A stretch of DNA of 57,790 nt, taken from the NCBI GenBank assembly GCA_011316305.1, contig SAUG01000185.1, positions 1-57,790 on the forward strand, read 5' to 3'. The notes under the pieces were generated by a model. The model searched no databases and was not told the DNA's origin. It saw only the letters and a program-made list of their open reading frames with translations. This stretch comes from Rusavskia elegans. Lineage: Eukaryota; Ascomycota; Lecanoromycetes; Teloschistales; Teloschistaceae. Each line of letters begins with the position of its first letter. Position 1 is the first letter of the stretch. Positions 11,186-23,824 of this stretch are shown one piece after another. The position numbers and the translations under genes were made by a program.

Positions 11186-13433
11186 ATAGGTACTAGTTTA
11201 TAATATAGATTTATTTAAAATATTTAAAACGGATATCGCCCATTCGCCCGATTAGAAAAGTATATCTAGAGCTTCGACGATCGAAACTATCTATTTACTA
11301 GTAAGTTATAGATATTAGTAGTTACGATCTATTAAGTTATTACAAGCTATAGATTTTATATTTTTCTTTAATTTACTAAAAGAATATATACTATACGCCT
11401 ATTAGAATAATATAAACTTTTATAGATATATCGAAGTTTATTTCGCCTAGATAGTCCTAGATCTAGAGGTATTTACTATAGCTTCGAAGATTTATATAAA
11501 TTTTAGGATTATTAATAATTACGGCGCTCTAATAGTATTGTTTCTAGAGTTTTAATAAGATTCTATAGTTAACTTAGCGGTATAGCTAGATGGTAAAAAC
11601 CCTAATACGTAGTTATATACAATTACTATCCTATTATAAATAGCTAAAAATATTATAAATCTGAGTTTTATCTTTTATCTAATAGCGTTTAAATTCGAGA
11701 TTTAGATAGAATAAATACCCGAGAATAGAAATAGAATAGATTATTATTATAGTTTATTTAGACGATATAAACTTTAAATTTATTAAATAGTTTATTAAAA
11801 ACTTCGATATATATATATAGATTGAGTTCTCTAGAAATATAGATAGTAAAGTCGAATCTTTAAAAACTATCTAAATCTTTAACGGTTGTAAATAGTATTA
11901 AAAGAAAGTATAGATTATAGAGAGTTAACGATATAATTTATATATTAGGCTATACAGAACTACTGGAAATATATTCGAAAATATAATAGGTAATAGGCAA
12001 AAATATATAGCGGGCGGCTGGTAGCTAGAGCGCTAACTAGGACTATATCTACACAAGTTTCGAAAAGCTTAATATAGAGTCCGAATAGTCTACTAAATAG
12101 TTATAATATATTTGCTGATACTAAAACTAGTTAATATATTAGATCCAACATAGAATTTAGTAGAATATAAATTTAAAATATCCTTTTAGTATTCTACTAA
12201 TAAATTAGAAGAACGAATTCGGGTATGGATAACTATATACGGATTTTAATCGAATATACTATCGGAAAGTATATAAAGGATATAGTAATTTAAAAACGAT
12301 ATAGATATTAGATAATACTTTAATATAGATAGATCTATAGAATCTGGAGTTATTTAAAGTTTTAACAACTTTCTATAGTATATATTATATTTTCCGAAAA
12401 TAAAATTTATAGATATATAGTAATCGGTATTATCCCGGAATTAGTTATTTTTCGGAAGAGATTATTATTAGAAAGATCTTTATTTTTAAAGATTATTACT
12501 ATTATTATTTAAAGTTTAGAGTACTCTTAGCCTAAATATTATACAGAAAGCTTTAAATTTACCTTTATCTAGAATTTTAGTAAATCTATTCGTAACTATT
12601 TATTCTATTAAAATATATTAAAGGTCGATAGTTTTATTAATAATTTTCTTCTATAGAGATTTAATATAGATATCTATATATTTAGTACGACTATAGAACT
12701 AAAGGTTTTTAGCTAAAGCGATAACGCTCTGGTTAATAGTATAGAAAATTACTATATCTAGAATAATATTTAGATTCTTTTTTTAATTAATAACTAATTT
12801 AGAATATAATTAAATAAAATAGCCTTTTTAGTAGTTCTATTCCTTCTATATAATTCTATTTCGATAGTTAATATAGCTATAGTAGCTTACTGTTTAGATA
12901 ACTAGCTAATAATACTTGATCTAATATTAAAAATTTATATAAAAGTAAAACGAAAGATTTTATAATTACCTATATACTTAGTATTTATATACCTTTAAAT
13001 GAAATAGTAGTACTATATCTAAAATAACTATTTAAAATTATAGAAGGTTTTTTAAAGTTTATATATAGTATTAGAGTTATCAAAACTAGTAGCATATTCT
13101 ATATAGATAATTTTATCTATATAACCGTAAAGGAAGACGGTTCTAATATCTATTTAATTAAACTCTAGACTATAGGCGATAGCTATAGCGAAGATAGTTT
13201 ATTATATTATTAACTTCATAATAGAAATTAAAGTTTTATTAAAATCGACGGCAGCTTTCTATTTAAAGCTATAAACGATCTAGCGAGCTTTAAAATATAT
13301 AATTTTACTATCGGCGTTTTCTTAAATTTTATATATCTTTTTATTTTCTAAAAGATAGTTTATAGAAAAAAGAAATACTTTAAGATATAGTATCTAAATA
13401 TTTTTTTACTTTAATAATACTATTTTTTTTAAT
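11186..13433 (-). mobile_element. Copia copy H, segment 2 (ORF3, hairpin, RNase H and RT remains)
   Basis: It continues H from 3504. It runs through the reversed ORF3 (to about 12150), the decayed hairpin (about 12434), the RNase H end motif (about 12555-12600), and into RT. The RT motif DxKTAFLYG lies near 13130-13155 in reverse. The copy breaks near 13430, where family Z begins, and resumes at about 24601. The first five bases double as the F1 target duplication. Confidence 0.75.
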
Positions 13434-13794
13434 ATTAAATAATATATTTGTATTCGAATTATTAATAACTACCCGCTTTATTAAAACTGCAGTAACGTAA
13501 TCGAATATTAAAATTCGATTAAAATTTCTATATAGAATAACTTTTACGCTAATAAATATAATTAGCTATAAACCAAATCTATTTAAAGAACTTGATGAAC
13601 TATATAAATATATCTAATATATATATTTATCCTACTAATAGGCATTAAAAAATCCAGCGTATAAAATACTTTTACCTATTATAACCGTATAGATACTAAT
13701 AGCTCTACCAGTTCCACCGGGCCGGCGCTAAACCTTATCTAAATCTAATATCTGAAACTTTCTAATATATATATATATAATATATAGCTACTAT
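13434..13794. mobile_element. Repeat family Z, copy Z1, left part
   Basis: From about 13494 (taacgtaatcgaatatt) it matches Z2 (26618 onward). It includes the ctctaccagttccaccggg and gccggcgctaaacc blocks that mark one tandem unit. The 60 bases before 13494 are not in Z2, so the left boundary is uncertain. It is cut at 13794 by R2 and resumes at 23825. It is unclassified and non-coding as far as can be seen. Confidence 0.6.
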
Positions 13795-13967
13795 TGTTTA
13801 AATTATATATATAGAACATCAAGCTTGATTCACTAAGGTAGGCTTTCGCCTAAACTAAATACACAAAGAGGTAGCAGGGCCTTGGCGCCTAGATCCACTA
13901 GGCCTGATCGGCACTAGCGCTCTTGGCGCCTTGGTACAGCTGTTGTACGTAATATATACTTTTAATA
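13795..13967 (-). repeat. 3' LTR of R2 (least RIP-mutated LTR)
   Basis: It keeps many CA/TG pairs (gaacatcaagcttgattcac, tacacaaagag, tccactaggcctgatcggca), so it shows the near-ancestral LTR. It contains the palindrome TCAAGCTTGA and two GGCGCC blocks. Confidence 0.9.
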
Positions 13968-14032
13968 CTCCTAAAAGAAAATAATATACTATATACGTAT
14001 CGGGGGTAAAAATTAGAGACTCGCTATATACT

Positions 14033-15990
14033 CGCTAAAAATTCTGTAGGAAAAAAAATTTATATAGAATAAAGCCGTGGTAGATAAAGTTTAAAGAGCT
14101 TCTATGGTGGATATATATATATAAATTATAAAAATCGAAATCTAGATAAAAGAACTTAGAGTTTCTACAGTTTCTATAGTATTTTAAACATATTATAATA
14201 GTGGTATACTTAGTGGAATACAAGTATAAGTACTAGTTTATAATATAGATTTATTTAAAATATTTAAAACGAATATTATCTAATTAAAAAGGCGTATCTA
14301 GAGCTTCGGTAATTAAAATTATCTATCTAGTAGTAAATTATAGATATTATCGGTTATTATTAATATCGCCGAAGTACTAAAAGATATAGATGTTTTTTAA
14401 TTAATTAAAAGAGTATATATGAAACGTCTATTAGAATATTACAAACCTTTATAGATATATTAAAGGGTGAAATATCCAGATGATTCTAAATATAGAGATA
14501 TTTACAATAGCTTTAAAGATTAATATAAGTTTTCGGATCATTAATAATTACAGCGCTCTAATAGTATTATTTCTAGAGTTTCTATAGGATTCTATAGTTA
14601 ATTTAGCGGTATCTAGTTATTTGTTTTGGTTTTGGTGCCCGGTGAACCAGTGGTTCGGTAAACAAATCAAGCGTTAGTATACCAGCATTAAATATACGGT
14701 AGCAGAACTTATACTCTAGTTTAGTTAACGTAAATAACGGTTCTATAGAATTTTAATTCGAATTTACTTAATAATATAACGTATCCTTCTAATAATAATT
14801 TAACTAACGTAGAAATTTTTATAGATAAGTATATCTTACAGTTATCGCTTCTTCTTCTTCTTTTATACCCTCGCAAGTACTGCGACTTACTAAAAGCCTT
14901 TACGTACGTATATACTTCCGTAATAGCTATAGCTATAAGCTAAACCAGACAGTAGTACCTATATCTATATTAACTATTTCTACCCGCGCGGTTATCGACT
15001 ATCTCGTTATAGCTAGAGTAACCTATTTCGACTTTAACTTTAATTTTCTTTTTACCGCCTTTAAAATATACTATCCGACTTTCCTATTTTCTTTTAACCT
15101 GATCGACCGGGTACTGCCTAGCGACCTTCTTAAAGCTAGGTAAGCTAAAGAGTATTTTAATAGTTTAAAGGAACGTTTAGGTACGGGTTATATAATAAAT
15201 ACAGCTGATACGATAAATATAGATAATTATTTCGCAGTATAATAGGTAGATATAGCGGATATATTAGATATTTATAATTATTTATAACGTCGAGGAAGGA
15301 CTAGATATATAGTATTTAAATATAGTAGAGGATTCGTAATCGAATACAGAAGGAAATAGTTAAATAGAAGTGATTGACTGCGCTGTAAATCTTGCCTAAC
15401 GAACTTTAGCTATAAAAATTTCTTTATACGTGAAATACAACAATCGTTGCCGTATATAACGTTGATGAAATATATATATATATATATGAAAACTCAATAT
15501 TACTCCAGATAGAAGCTTTCCAGAGAGGAGTTTAGCGGTATAGCTAGATAATATAGACCCCGATACGTATTTATATATCATTATTATCTAGCTATAGATA
15601 GCTAAAAACATCGCGATTCTAACAACTATTAATATTATTTTTTATTTAATAGTATTTATATTCGAGGTTTAGATAAAATAATACCCGAAGGTAGAAATAG
15701 AATAGAGTATTATTATAGTTTCTATAAGTAATATAAGCTCGAAAGTTATCGAAAAGTTTATTAAAAACTTCGATATATATTTATAGATCGAGCTTTCTAA
15801 AAATATAGAAAGTAAAGTTAAATCTTTAAAGGCTATCTAAATCTATAACGGCTATAAATAGTATTAAATAGAGATATAGGATATAGAGAATCGAGTAGTA
15901 TAATTTATATATTAGATAATATAGGATTATCAAAGATATATTCGAAAATATAGTAGTAGTAGATAGTAGGCGAAAATAAATAGCAGGCGG
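14033..15990 (-). pseudogene. ORF3 of R2, split by X-A
   Basis: On the minus strand the frame is open without any stop for 62 codons at 14035-14223, matching the C-terminal part of F1 ORF3 and ending at the same stop position. X-A splits the frame at about 14603/15531. The N-terminal part with the LDLYIYIE-type block lies near 15760-15900. Confidence 0.5.
14613..15530 (-). mobile_element. Repeat family X, copy X-A (about 0.92 kb)
   Basis: It interrupts R2 ORF3. The target bases tttagcggtat occur on both sides (14602-14612 and 15531-15541), a duplication of at least 11 bp. Read on the minus strand, the element starts near a hairpin-like 5' end and finishes with a gaacca-c-tggttc hairpin followed by a CCAAAA repeat tail. 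This tail and the long duplication point to target-primed retrotransposition (SINE- or LINE-like). CA/TG remain at both ends but are lost inside. No ORF is readable. A (TA)n run lies at about 15471-15487. Confidence 0.65.
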
Positions 15991-16393
15991 CTAGTGGCTA
16001 AAGTACTAACTAGTTTATATCTATATAATAGCTCTGAAAAACTCTATATAAAGCCCGAATACTCTACTATATAGCTAAAATACGTTTTACCGATATTAAA
16101 ACTAATTAATATATTTAATTTAATATAGATATCAGTAGAATATCAGTTTAAAGTACCCTTTTACCGTTTTATTACTAAAATAGAAGGATAAATCCGGGTA
16201 TAAATAACTATATACGGATTTTAATCGAGTATACTATCGGAAAATATATAAAAGATATAGCGATTTAAAATAATATAAATATTATATAGGTAAGCCTATA
16301 GGGTCTAAAGTTATTTAGAGATTTAACTACTTTCTATTATATATATTATACTCTCTGATGATAATATATATAGATATATAGAAATCGCTAGTA

Positions 16394-16418
16394 CCCCGGA
16401 ATTAATTATATTCCGGGG
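16394..16418 (-). other. Pol/ORF3 hairpin of R2
   Basis: ACCCCGGAAT and ATTCCGGGG form the same 9-bp stem as in F1 (9440-9464), here almost unmutated. Confidence 0.6.
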
Positions 16419-16514
16419 GAAATTATTATTAAAAGAATCCTTATAATTTTAATAGATTATTACTATTATTACGTAAAAATTAGAATATTTTTAGATCTTT
16501 AAGTCTAAACGCTA

Positions 16515-17315
16515 CTTTAGGTGGCGCCTTATATTCTGGAATGGCCTGTCAACATTATATTAATTACATGTTGAAAGATATAAGATATTTATCGGATGTT
16601 AACATTTGAATTTTGGATTACTAGAAATTAACTGCCTGTTATAATTAATATCGAGTAATATAAAATAGCTAGTTTTTAGAAACGGTATACTTTATATAAC
16701 TTTCCACTAATATTATAATTTTTAAAACTAGACGTAGTTTAAAAATAATAAGATTGATATTAACTTCTAATTAAAATAATATCAAGATATTATTTTACTA
16801 TAAAAGATACTAATTAGATGCAAATAAGATATTAATATAATATTAAAATACTGTCTATAAATCTAGATAGACTCTAGAATATATTTAACTATAAGTTTAA
16901 TCTTATATAATATAGTCGGATAGTCTAGTTATTTAGATAAAAGTTTATCTAATTCTAGAAACTAGTCCCGATTAGGATAATTCGAGAGGTTCAGTATTCG
17001 AATCCTTCGATTTTTAATTTTTTAAACTAATTTGGCGATTTAAATAGCCTAGATAAAATAAATCGATCTATCGGATTTGGATCTCGAAAGGTCGATCTAT
17101 AAGCCGATAGATCGATTTTTATATTTTACGGTATTTTAAAATATAATACGAATAGTCTGTTTTCGTAAAATAGTATATTATTTTGAACAGATATAATTAA
17201 TTACGGTATATTCGTGCTATCTATACTCGATATTTTTGATCACGTGATGTTCTTTTCAACTTGACTTTAACAGGATGTTAACAAGCTGTTCAAATACTAG
17301 AGGCGTCACCTAAGA
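16515..17315 (+). mobile_element. Type A inverted-repeat element M1 (801 bp)
   Basis: Ends are CTTTAGGTGGCGCC and GGCGTCACCTAAGA, imperfect inverted repeats that extend to about 38 bp. TA flanks both sides (16513-16514, 17316-17317), and removing the element restores R2. It is non-coding and keeps many CA/TG pairs. It holds tRNA-like A/B boxes and a 9-bp hairpin (17092-17115). Size and TA duplication resemble non-autonomous Tc1/mariner-like elements, but the superfamily is not proven. Confidence 0.75.
16921..17020 (+). ncRNA. tRNA-like Pol III module of M1
   Basis: An A box-like TAGTCTAGTTA at 16921-16931 is followed by an anticodon-arm-like hairpin (ttagataaaagtttatctaa). A B box GTATTCGAATCC lies at 16994-17005 and a T run after it. 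The B box has one GG to TA type change. Whether it was ever transcribed is unknown. Confidence 0.45.
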
Positions 17316-17324
17316 TATATAGAA

Positions 17325-20300
17325 AGCCTCGAATTTACTTTTATTTAAAGCTTTAATAAACCTATTAGCTAATATTTATTCTATTAGAATATACTAAAAG
17401 TCGATAATTTTATTGGCGACTTTTATTTATAGAAACTTAATATAGATATTAATATATTTAATACGACTATAGAACTAAACGTTTTTAGTAAAAGTGATAG
17501 CGCCCTAGTAATTATTATAGAAGGTTACTATAATTAAAATAGCGTTTAGATTTTATTTATCGATAAATAACTAATTTAGGATATAATTTAACTAAATAGC
17601 TTTTTTAATAATTTTAGTTTCGCTATCTAATTCTATTTTAGTAATTAATACAGCTATAGTAGCTCACCGTTTAGATAACTAGCTAATAGTACCGAATCTA
17701 ATATTAGAAATATATCTAGAAATAGAGCGATAGATTTTATAATTATCTATTTATTCGGTATCTGTATACTTCCGAAACTTCTATAGGTTACTTCTATAGA
17801 TAAAAATAAAGTAAACTGTTATATATAGATATTTAAAAATATAAATAATAGTATTCTAGTAGTAGTTTATAGAATTATATAAATAATAATTAATAATAGA
17901 GACGGCGAAAGCAATATTAGAATATATTCTAAATATAATATATATTAAAGAACTAATAGCGTTTTAATATTTATATTTTAATAGTAGAAAGTGGTCCTTA
18001 TCGATAGAAGTAGTTTCTAAATAAAGGCCGGAATCTATAGAAATAGAAATATTATTTTTATAAATAACGAAGCTATAATCTTTTAGAATCTATTTAATAT
18101 AGATAGTTTAGTTTAACTAAATAGTATAGAGTTCCCGGTTTCTAATAATTTTTATACTAAGATAGAAATTAATAGAATCCGAATATAATATTTAAAAACG
18201 TTCGTTTAAATATACTTTAATATTATTAAAGTCTTAATAATTAATACTATATAGAAAGCTATTATTAATATAAATACCTATAAAATTCTACCGTTATAGA
18301 AAATACTATAATCAGACTCTAGAAACTTAAAGCCGAGACAATTTAAAACTATAGAAAGCTTTCCGGAGTTTATATATTATATTAGAATCGCTATAACCAG
18401 TAGAATATTATATATAGATAATTTTCTCTATGTAACTATAGAAGAAGGTTGTTTTAATATCTATTTAATTAAGTTTTAGGCTATAGACGGCAGCTATAGT
18501 AAAAATAGCTTTATATAATCTTAGTTTAATAATAGAAATAAAGGTTTTATTAAAATCGACGCCGGCTTCCTATTTAAAACTATAAATAATCTAGCGAGTT
18601 TTAAAGCGCGTAATTTTACTATTAGTATCCTTTTTAATTTTATATATCTATTAACCCTCTCGGCTATATTTTATAGAGGGTATTGAAACCTTAGTATATA
18701 GTATTCAATTATCGTTAAGTTCTTGTAATACTAGTTCTTTTTCTATAGCTTTATATTATTCGTCGGTAAACTAGAGCTTAGAAGAATCTAATACTATACT
18801 TTTTCTAATAGTACTAATAAATATCTAGATACTTATAGTTAGATCTGGAAAGAAACAATTATAATTATCTAGTATCCGGATTTTTAAACAATTATAAAGA
18901 ATTTTAATAAGGAATTAAATAATATAATCGGTTTATAGTTAAAATATAATAGCTTAAAGATAGAGCGATAATATATCGGAATCGGAATCTAAATTCGAAT
19001 TATTAACTTCGGTAATATAAAAACTATTAGGTAAGTTAGCCGGTAATAGAGCTTAACTATAGATAAAATATATTCGGTAAAATACTAGAATTTAATAGAA
19101 AAAAGCTATTAGTTTAAATATTAATAGAAGATTACTAGATTATAACTATAATTATCTAGAAATAGATCTTCTATTAGTATACTACTATTTCCGCAGGAGT
19201 TATTATTTAATTTTAAATTCTTCTAATTCCTATAGATCTAAAAAATCTAGATTTTAATCTATTTCTTTAAATACTATAGAAGAAATTCAGACGATTTTGT
19301 TCTAAAGATTTAATAATTTATAGATAGTATTACTAAAGTAACCGACTAAATTATATTTATAGCTTCGATTATTAAATTTCCGATTTTTTTTACTATATAT
19401 TAGATATACTGTAGAATTCAGAATATAGAATCGATTTAAATCTAAAGATTTACTATATTTCTTTTTATATATCTAATTTACTACTAGATGACCGGAAATA
19501 TAAAAAGATAGTAGCTTTAATAAATAATAGCTAATATTTTTTATTAAAGAAGCTATAAACTAATATAGGATAGATTTTATATATTAGTAGTTACCCGAAA
19601 CGTTCGAATATACTATTTTATTATAGATTCTTAGTTACGGTAGACTTCTACTAGATACTTTTATTAATAAAGCTTCTAGATTTAATATAGCTTCTAAACT
19701 TATTATTACTATAAAAATATTTAATATTAAAGACGCCTTTTTTATTATTAAAGGTTTAGAAGCTATTTTTTATTTTAGTTATATAGATACCGTACTTCTA
19801 GGTATTATTATCTGGAAAGGTAAAAATATATTAGCTTCTATTATATACTATTAAAACTTTATCTTTTTAAATAGATTCTATATAGTTAGTATAAATAAAG
19901 TCTATAAAACCGCTATCGGGGCAGATATAGCTTTTATAAAGCTATTTATATTATTTAATTAAAATATAAACTTTATAGAAATCGGATTTAGATTTAGAAA
20001 CTTTAAATAGATCGATTTTTATAGATATACTTGCTAGTTTATATAAATTCCAGTTATTTAGATATCCTAACCGGGTAAACTAGATACTTTTTACTTCTAC
20101 CGATATTTTAGTAAAGGTCTTTAAAGCTATATTAGGTATTAATAAAAATAAGAACGAAAATAGAATAGAAAAAAAAATAGAAGAAAATATAATATTAATA
20201 TTTAATAGAAATAGACCTTCATATATATAGATTGTTAGTATTAAATCCGGATTATTAAAATTAAAGCTAAAATTATAGTCTTTAATAATGATTTTAGCGC

Positions 20301-20760
20301 CGATTTTCTAAATTTATAATATTAATAGAAAGTTAGTACCGGACCCGAGGGTATAAAAAATATTATAGAATTTAATAAAGCGGTATCTACTATTAATAAA
20401 GTAATTAAATATAATAGTACTATTAGCGATCGGTCGGAAGCTAATAATACTATTAAAACCGATTATAGATTTAATCTAGATAGATTTTATACTAGATTTA
20501 ATAAAAAGATACTACTAGAAAATAGTAGAATAATTATACGTTTAGTTGAATATCTAACCGTTAATAAAATCGAATTTATTTAATAAAGCCGATAAGGTTA
20601 TAGAAATAAAAGTTATAAAACTAAAATTAATAGTAGCCGGTACTACTATAATAAAATTAAGTAACTTTTCAAAATCGGTAGATTTATTTTTAGATTCATT
20701 ATTTTTATTATCTTCACCATCTTTACTATCTTTTTTTACTATCTTTATCTTAATTACTAT
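17325..20760 (-). pseudogene. pol: Degenerate copia Pol of R2
   Basis: Reading leftward: RT motif DxKTAFLYG at about 18436-18462, YxDD region at about 18259-18280, RNase H around 17550-17750, and the LTK end motif at about 17333-17385. Integrase and protease regions lie to the right, to about 20760 by collinearity with F1. All frames are broken by RIP stops. Confidence 0.75.
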
Positions 20761-20799
20761 TACCTTTTTAGCGTTTTTTACTACTATTTTTCTATTTTT

Positions 20800-21560
20800 C
20801 TACTATCTAAGCTTTCTTTAATTTAGAATATTGATTATAGTACGTTTTCTTTAAGGTATATAGCTATTTCGGTTATAGTAGGAATAGTCGTAGATTTTAA
20901 TATTATACTTATTCGGGTTATTTATAGATAGAAAGGCTTTAATTCTAATAGTAATAGATTCGCTATTACTATATTGGCGATATTCCTCGCTAATAGTAGT
21001 ACTAATAGTTTTATTTAGAATAACTACTTTCTATTTTCGTCTATCTTTATTACTAATAATAATACTATACTAAATAAATAAGGTTTTGAAATAGCTAAAA
21101 GCGGCTCTAAGGCCTTAAAAGAATTTTAAAATAAAAAGGCTTTCTAAAATAATAATATCTATAGCTAAAATTATATTAGTAAACTTATAAATTTAGCTAT
21201 ATAAATCTCTATATTTTTAAAAGGAACTATTATAATAGAAGATATCTAGTTAGATATCGAGTTTTATAAATTTACCGGTACTATAGATTTTATATTATAT
21301 TAATAATTTATTTATTATCTTTTTAGTATCTAATATAATATTTATAATAAAGTTTATAGTATTAGTATTATCGGTCGTCTTAATTACTTTATAGATATAT
21401 TCTATCCGTTCCTTTTTATAATTAAAAGAAACTAGAAGTAAAGGACCTTTAATAGCGGCTTAGAAGTTATTAAAGATAAGGTAGACTAAAATAGCTTTTT
21501 TTCAATCTCTATAATCTAAATAGATTTTAAACTTCGGAATTATATTAATAGAATAACTAA
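20800..21560 (-). pseudogene. gag: Degenerate copia Gag of R2
   Basis: The zinc-knuckle region is at about 20836-20892 (Cys/His codons changed) and the UBN2-like region at about 21050-21330, collinear with F1 gag. Confidence 0.6.
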
Positions 21561-21876
21561 AATCTCCTAGTTTAGTATTATCTATAATTAATATTATAGA
21601 GATAGATATATTACTAAATTTAGTACTAGACTATAGAATACCGCGAGGAATAGTATTATAGAAAAAGAAATCCGAAAGAAAATCTAGAAATAAGTACCTA
21701 GGAAGCGTAATAATTTTAAAGCCGAATAAATTATTTAGGCTTAGAAGTATTAGAAGAAGATTAAAAACTATAAAAAGGTCCGGGTTATTTTTAGATATAA
21801 TAGGAAATAACTTTTATAGATAGTAATTAGAATCTAGATATAGATAGTTATAGATAGTAAAGTCGATTTACTATTA

Positions 21877-22674
21877 CCTTAGAGGCACTAGTAAATCTAT
21901 AGATCTTTTGTTAACATTTTATTAACATCTTGATTACGTAAAACGAGCTGATAGTTTAGATAATCCAACAATTATCAATTTTATAGAGTATATAGTTACT
22001 TTAGATCAGAAATTACCTTTAACTTCTCGCTTTTTATTAACAAAATATTAATAAATAGTCAACTTTCTGCTAACAAAGAGCTAATAAAGAGTCAACAAAA
22101 CACTACTATACTAATAATATTAAAAGAAATCGATCTATCGACTTCGAGTTCGATTAGATTTAGTTAGCGCAATCTAGATCCTTTAATCGGAATCGAGATA
22201 TCGATTATATTACTGTCTAGAAATTAGTTTGAAAATTTGGAAAAAAGGACTTTCGAAGGATTCGAATACTGAATCGACGCTAGGCTTAATTAGGAAATCT
22301 CTAATTTACTAGAAGAGATAATCTAAATTATAGATTTTAACTACTATACTAAAGTTTCAGATTCTAGAATCTAAGGCTAAATCGTATATATACTATAGAT
22401 TTAATAGAATTAATATTCCAAATAACTTTTTACTAATACTTTATTAGTACTTTGTTAGCACTTTATTAACAGTTTATTAGTAATAATATAAAGCTCGTTC
22501 GAACTATCCGTTTTTAGCTAGATTAATTGTTAGCGTTAATATATCTTTAATATCTTATCGACTAAAAGTTCTAATTAATTATTTATTAATTTAATATTAG
22601 TAAATTGTCGAATTCAATGTCCGTAATAATTTAATATCAACTAATTGTCTGAAAATGTATAAATGCCCCTAAGG
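21877..22674 (-). mobile_element. Type B inverted-repeat element M5 (798 bp)
   Basis: Ends CCTTAGAGGCA and TGCCCCTAAGG form an 11-bp inverted repeat with one mismatch. TA is duplicated (21875-21876, 22675-22676), and removal restores the R2 leader (actattagttatag). The interior is rich in ttaacattttattaacatc-like repeats near both ends and keeps CA/TG. It carries a Pol III-like module on the minus strand. Confidence 0.78.
22241..22358 (-). ncRNA. tRNA-like Pol III module of M5
   Basis: On the minus strand: A box TAGTATAGTAG (22341-22351) fits TRGYNNANNNG exactly. Next come an anticodon-like stem AATCT/AGATT with a 7-nt loop and a long variable-arm-like hairpin. The B box GTATTCGAATCC (22259-22270) and TTTTTT (22241-22246) as Pol III stop follow. 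AAACTTT before the A box and AAAGTCC after the B box make a partial acceptor stem. Confidence 0.55.
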
Positions 22675-23651
22675 TAGTTATATAGGAGCCTATAGTTTTT
22701 AAAAGAAAAATAGAAATTATAGGCGGTTTAGTTTACCCGGAGGTTATTAAATAGTTTTAAAAAAAATATTATTTAAAACTTTTAAGATTATAAAAGTTAG
22801 TATAAAGCTTTAATAGAAATAATATAAAAATAGATATAAAGTTTAGAATAGGTTAGATAAAGTTTTAAAAATTAAAATATTATAATAGTAGTTTTTAGTA
22901 ATAAATAGAAAACTTCAAGTTAATATATTATTTCGAACTAGACGATATAGCTAATAAGGCCGAAAGCTAGATTTAATAGCTCTAGTTCTAGAAGTAAAAT
23001 AATTAGTTTAAAAATAATAGAGGCTCGCTTAGATTATTAGAAGATTAGAAAAAATATAATAGCTAGATATATAGTCTACTAGCCCTCTATTTTATAGAGG
23101 TTCTAGTTTATATTGAATTCGCTAGATAGGTACTTTCTATATTTATTTATAATAGCTAGTATAAGTCTAGCTATCTAGATTACTATAGAATATACGCCGA
23201 TTACTAGTATTAGCTAGATAGTAGGATATAAAACTAATAATTATAAAAATCTAATTTTAAAGGCCTAACTACCGTATCTAGTATAATAATTCTATAGTAT
23301 TATATCTATATATTATAAATTCATAACTTAATAATTCTATCTAAAAGTAAAAATGTTAGTAGTTTAAACGCCTAGATAGAATTATAAAATAAGATAAAAA
23401 GGGTCTATTTAGCTATTTATAATTTCGATAGTTACTAGAATATTAATAGATAATAGTATAACTATAGATTTCGTTATTCGCTATATTAGATATTTTATAC
23501 GGTTTAATAATCTATATCGGATCTATTAAAGAGTATATCGAAAAAAAATTTAATAAAGATATAAAGAGATTAAATATAAAAATAAAATACTTAAAAATAA
23601 TAATAATAACTATTATTAACTAATTCGGCTAGAGCTTCCGGGTTTATAACC

Positions 23652-23824
23652 TATTAAAATTATATATATAGAATATCAAGATTAATTTACTAAAGTAGAC
23701 TTTCGCCTAAATTAAATATAAGAGAAATTAATAGGGCTTTGGCGCCTAGATCCACTAGGCCTGATCGGCACTAGCGCCCTTGGCGCCTTGGCACAGCTGT
23801 TGTACGTAATACGTACTTCCAACA
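23652..23824 (-). repeat. 5' LTR of R2
   Basis: 173 bp. Its right half (tccactaggcctgatcggca to cttccaaca) is almost free of RIP. It is followed by Z1. Confidence 0.9.

Larger units (their letters stand above)
13795..23824 (-). mobile_element. Full-length Ty1/copia element R2 with three nested insertions
   Basis: 173-bp LTRs lie at 13795-13967 and 23652-23824. Removing X-A, M1 and M5 leaves about 7.5 kb, matching F1 in length and order. Flanks are ACTAT (13790-13794) and AATAT (23825-23829), which differ at one base. The intact form in other Z units reads aatat, so a 5-bp duplication is likely. It is inserted in Z1. The left LTR is among the least mutated in the window, suggesting R2 is younger than H, yet its interior is fully RIP-mutated. 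Confidence 0.88.

Noticed and set aside
15396..15581. 61-codon open frame (-) as a gene
   Set aside because: It runs across the X-A end into R2, so it is a junction artefact.
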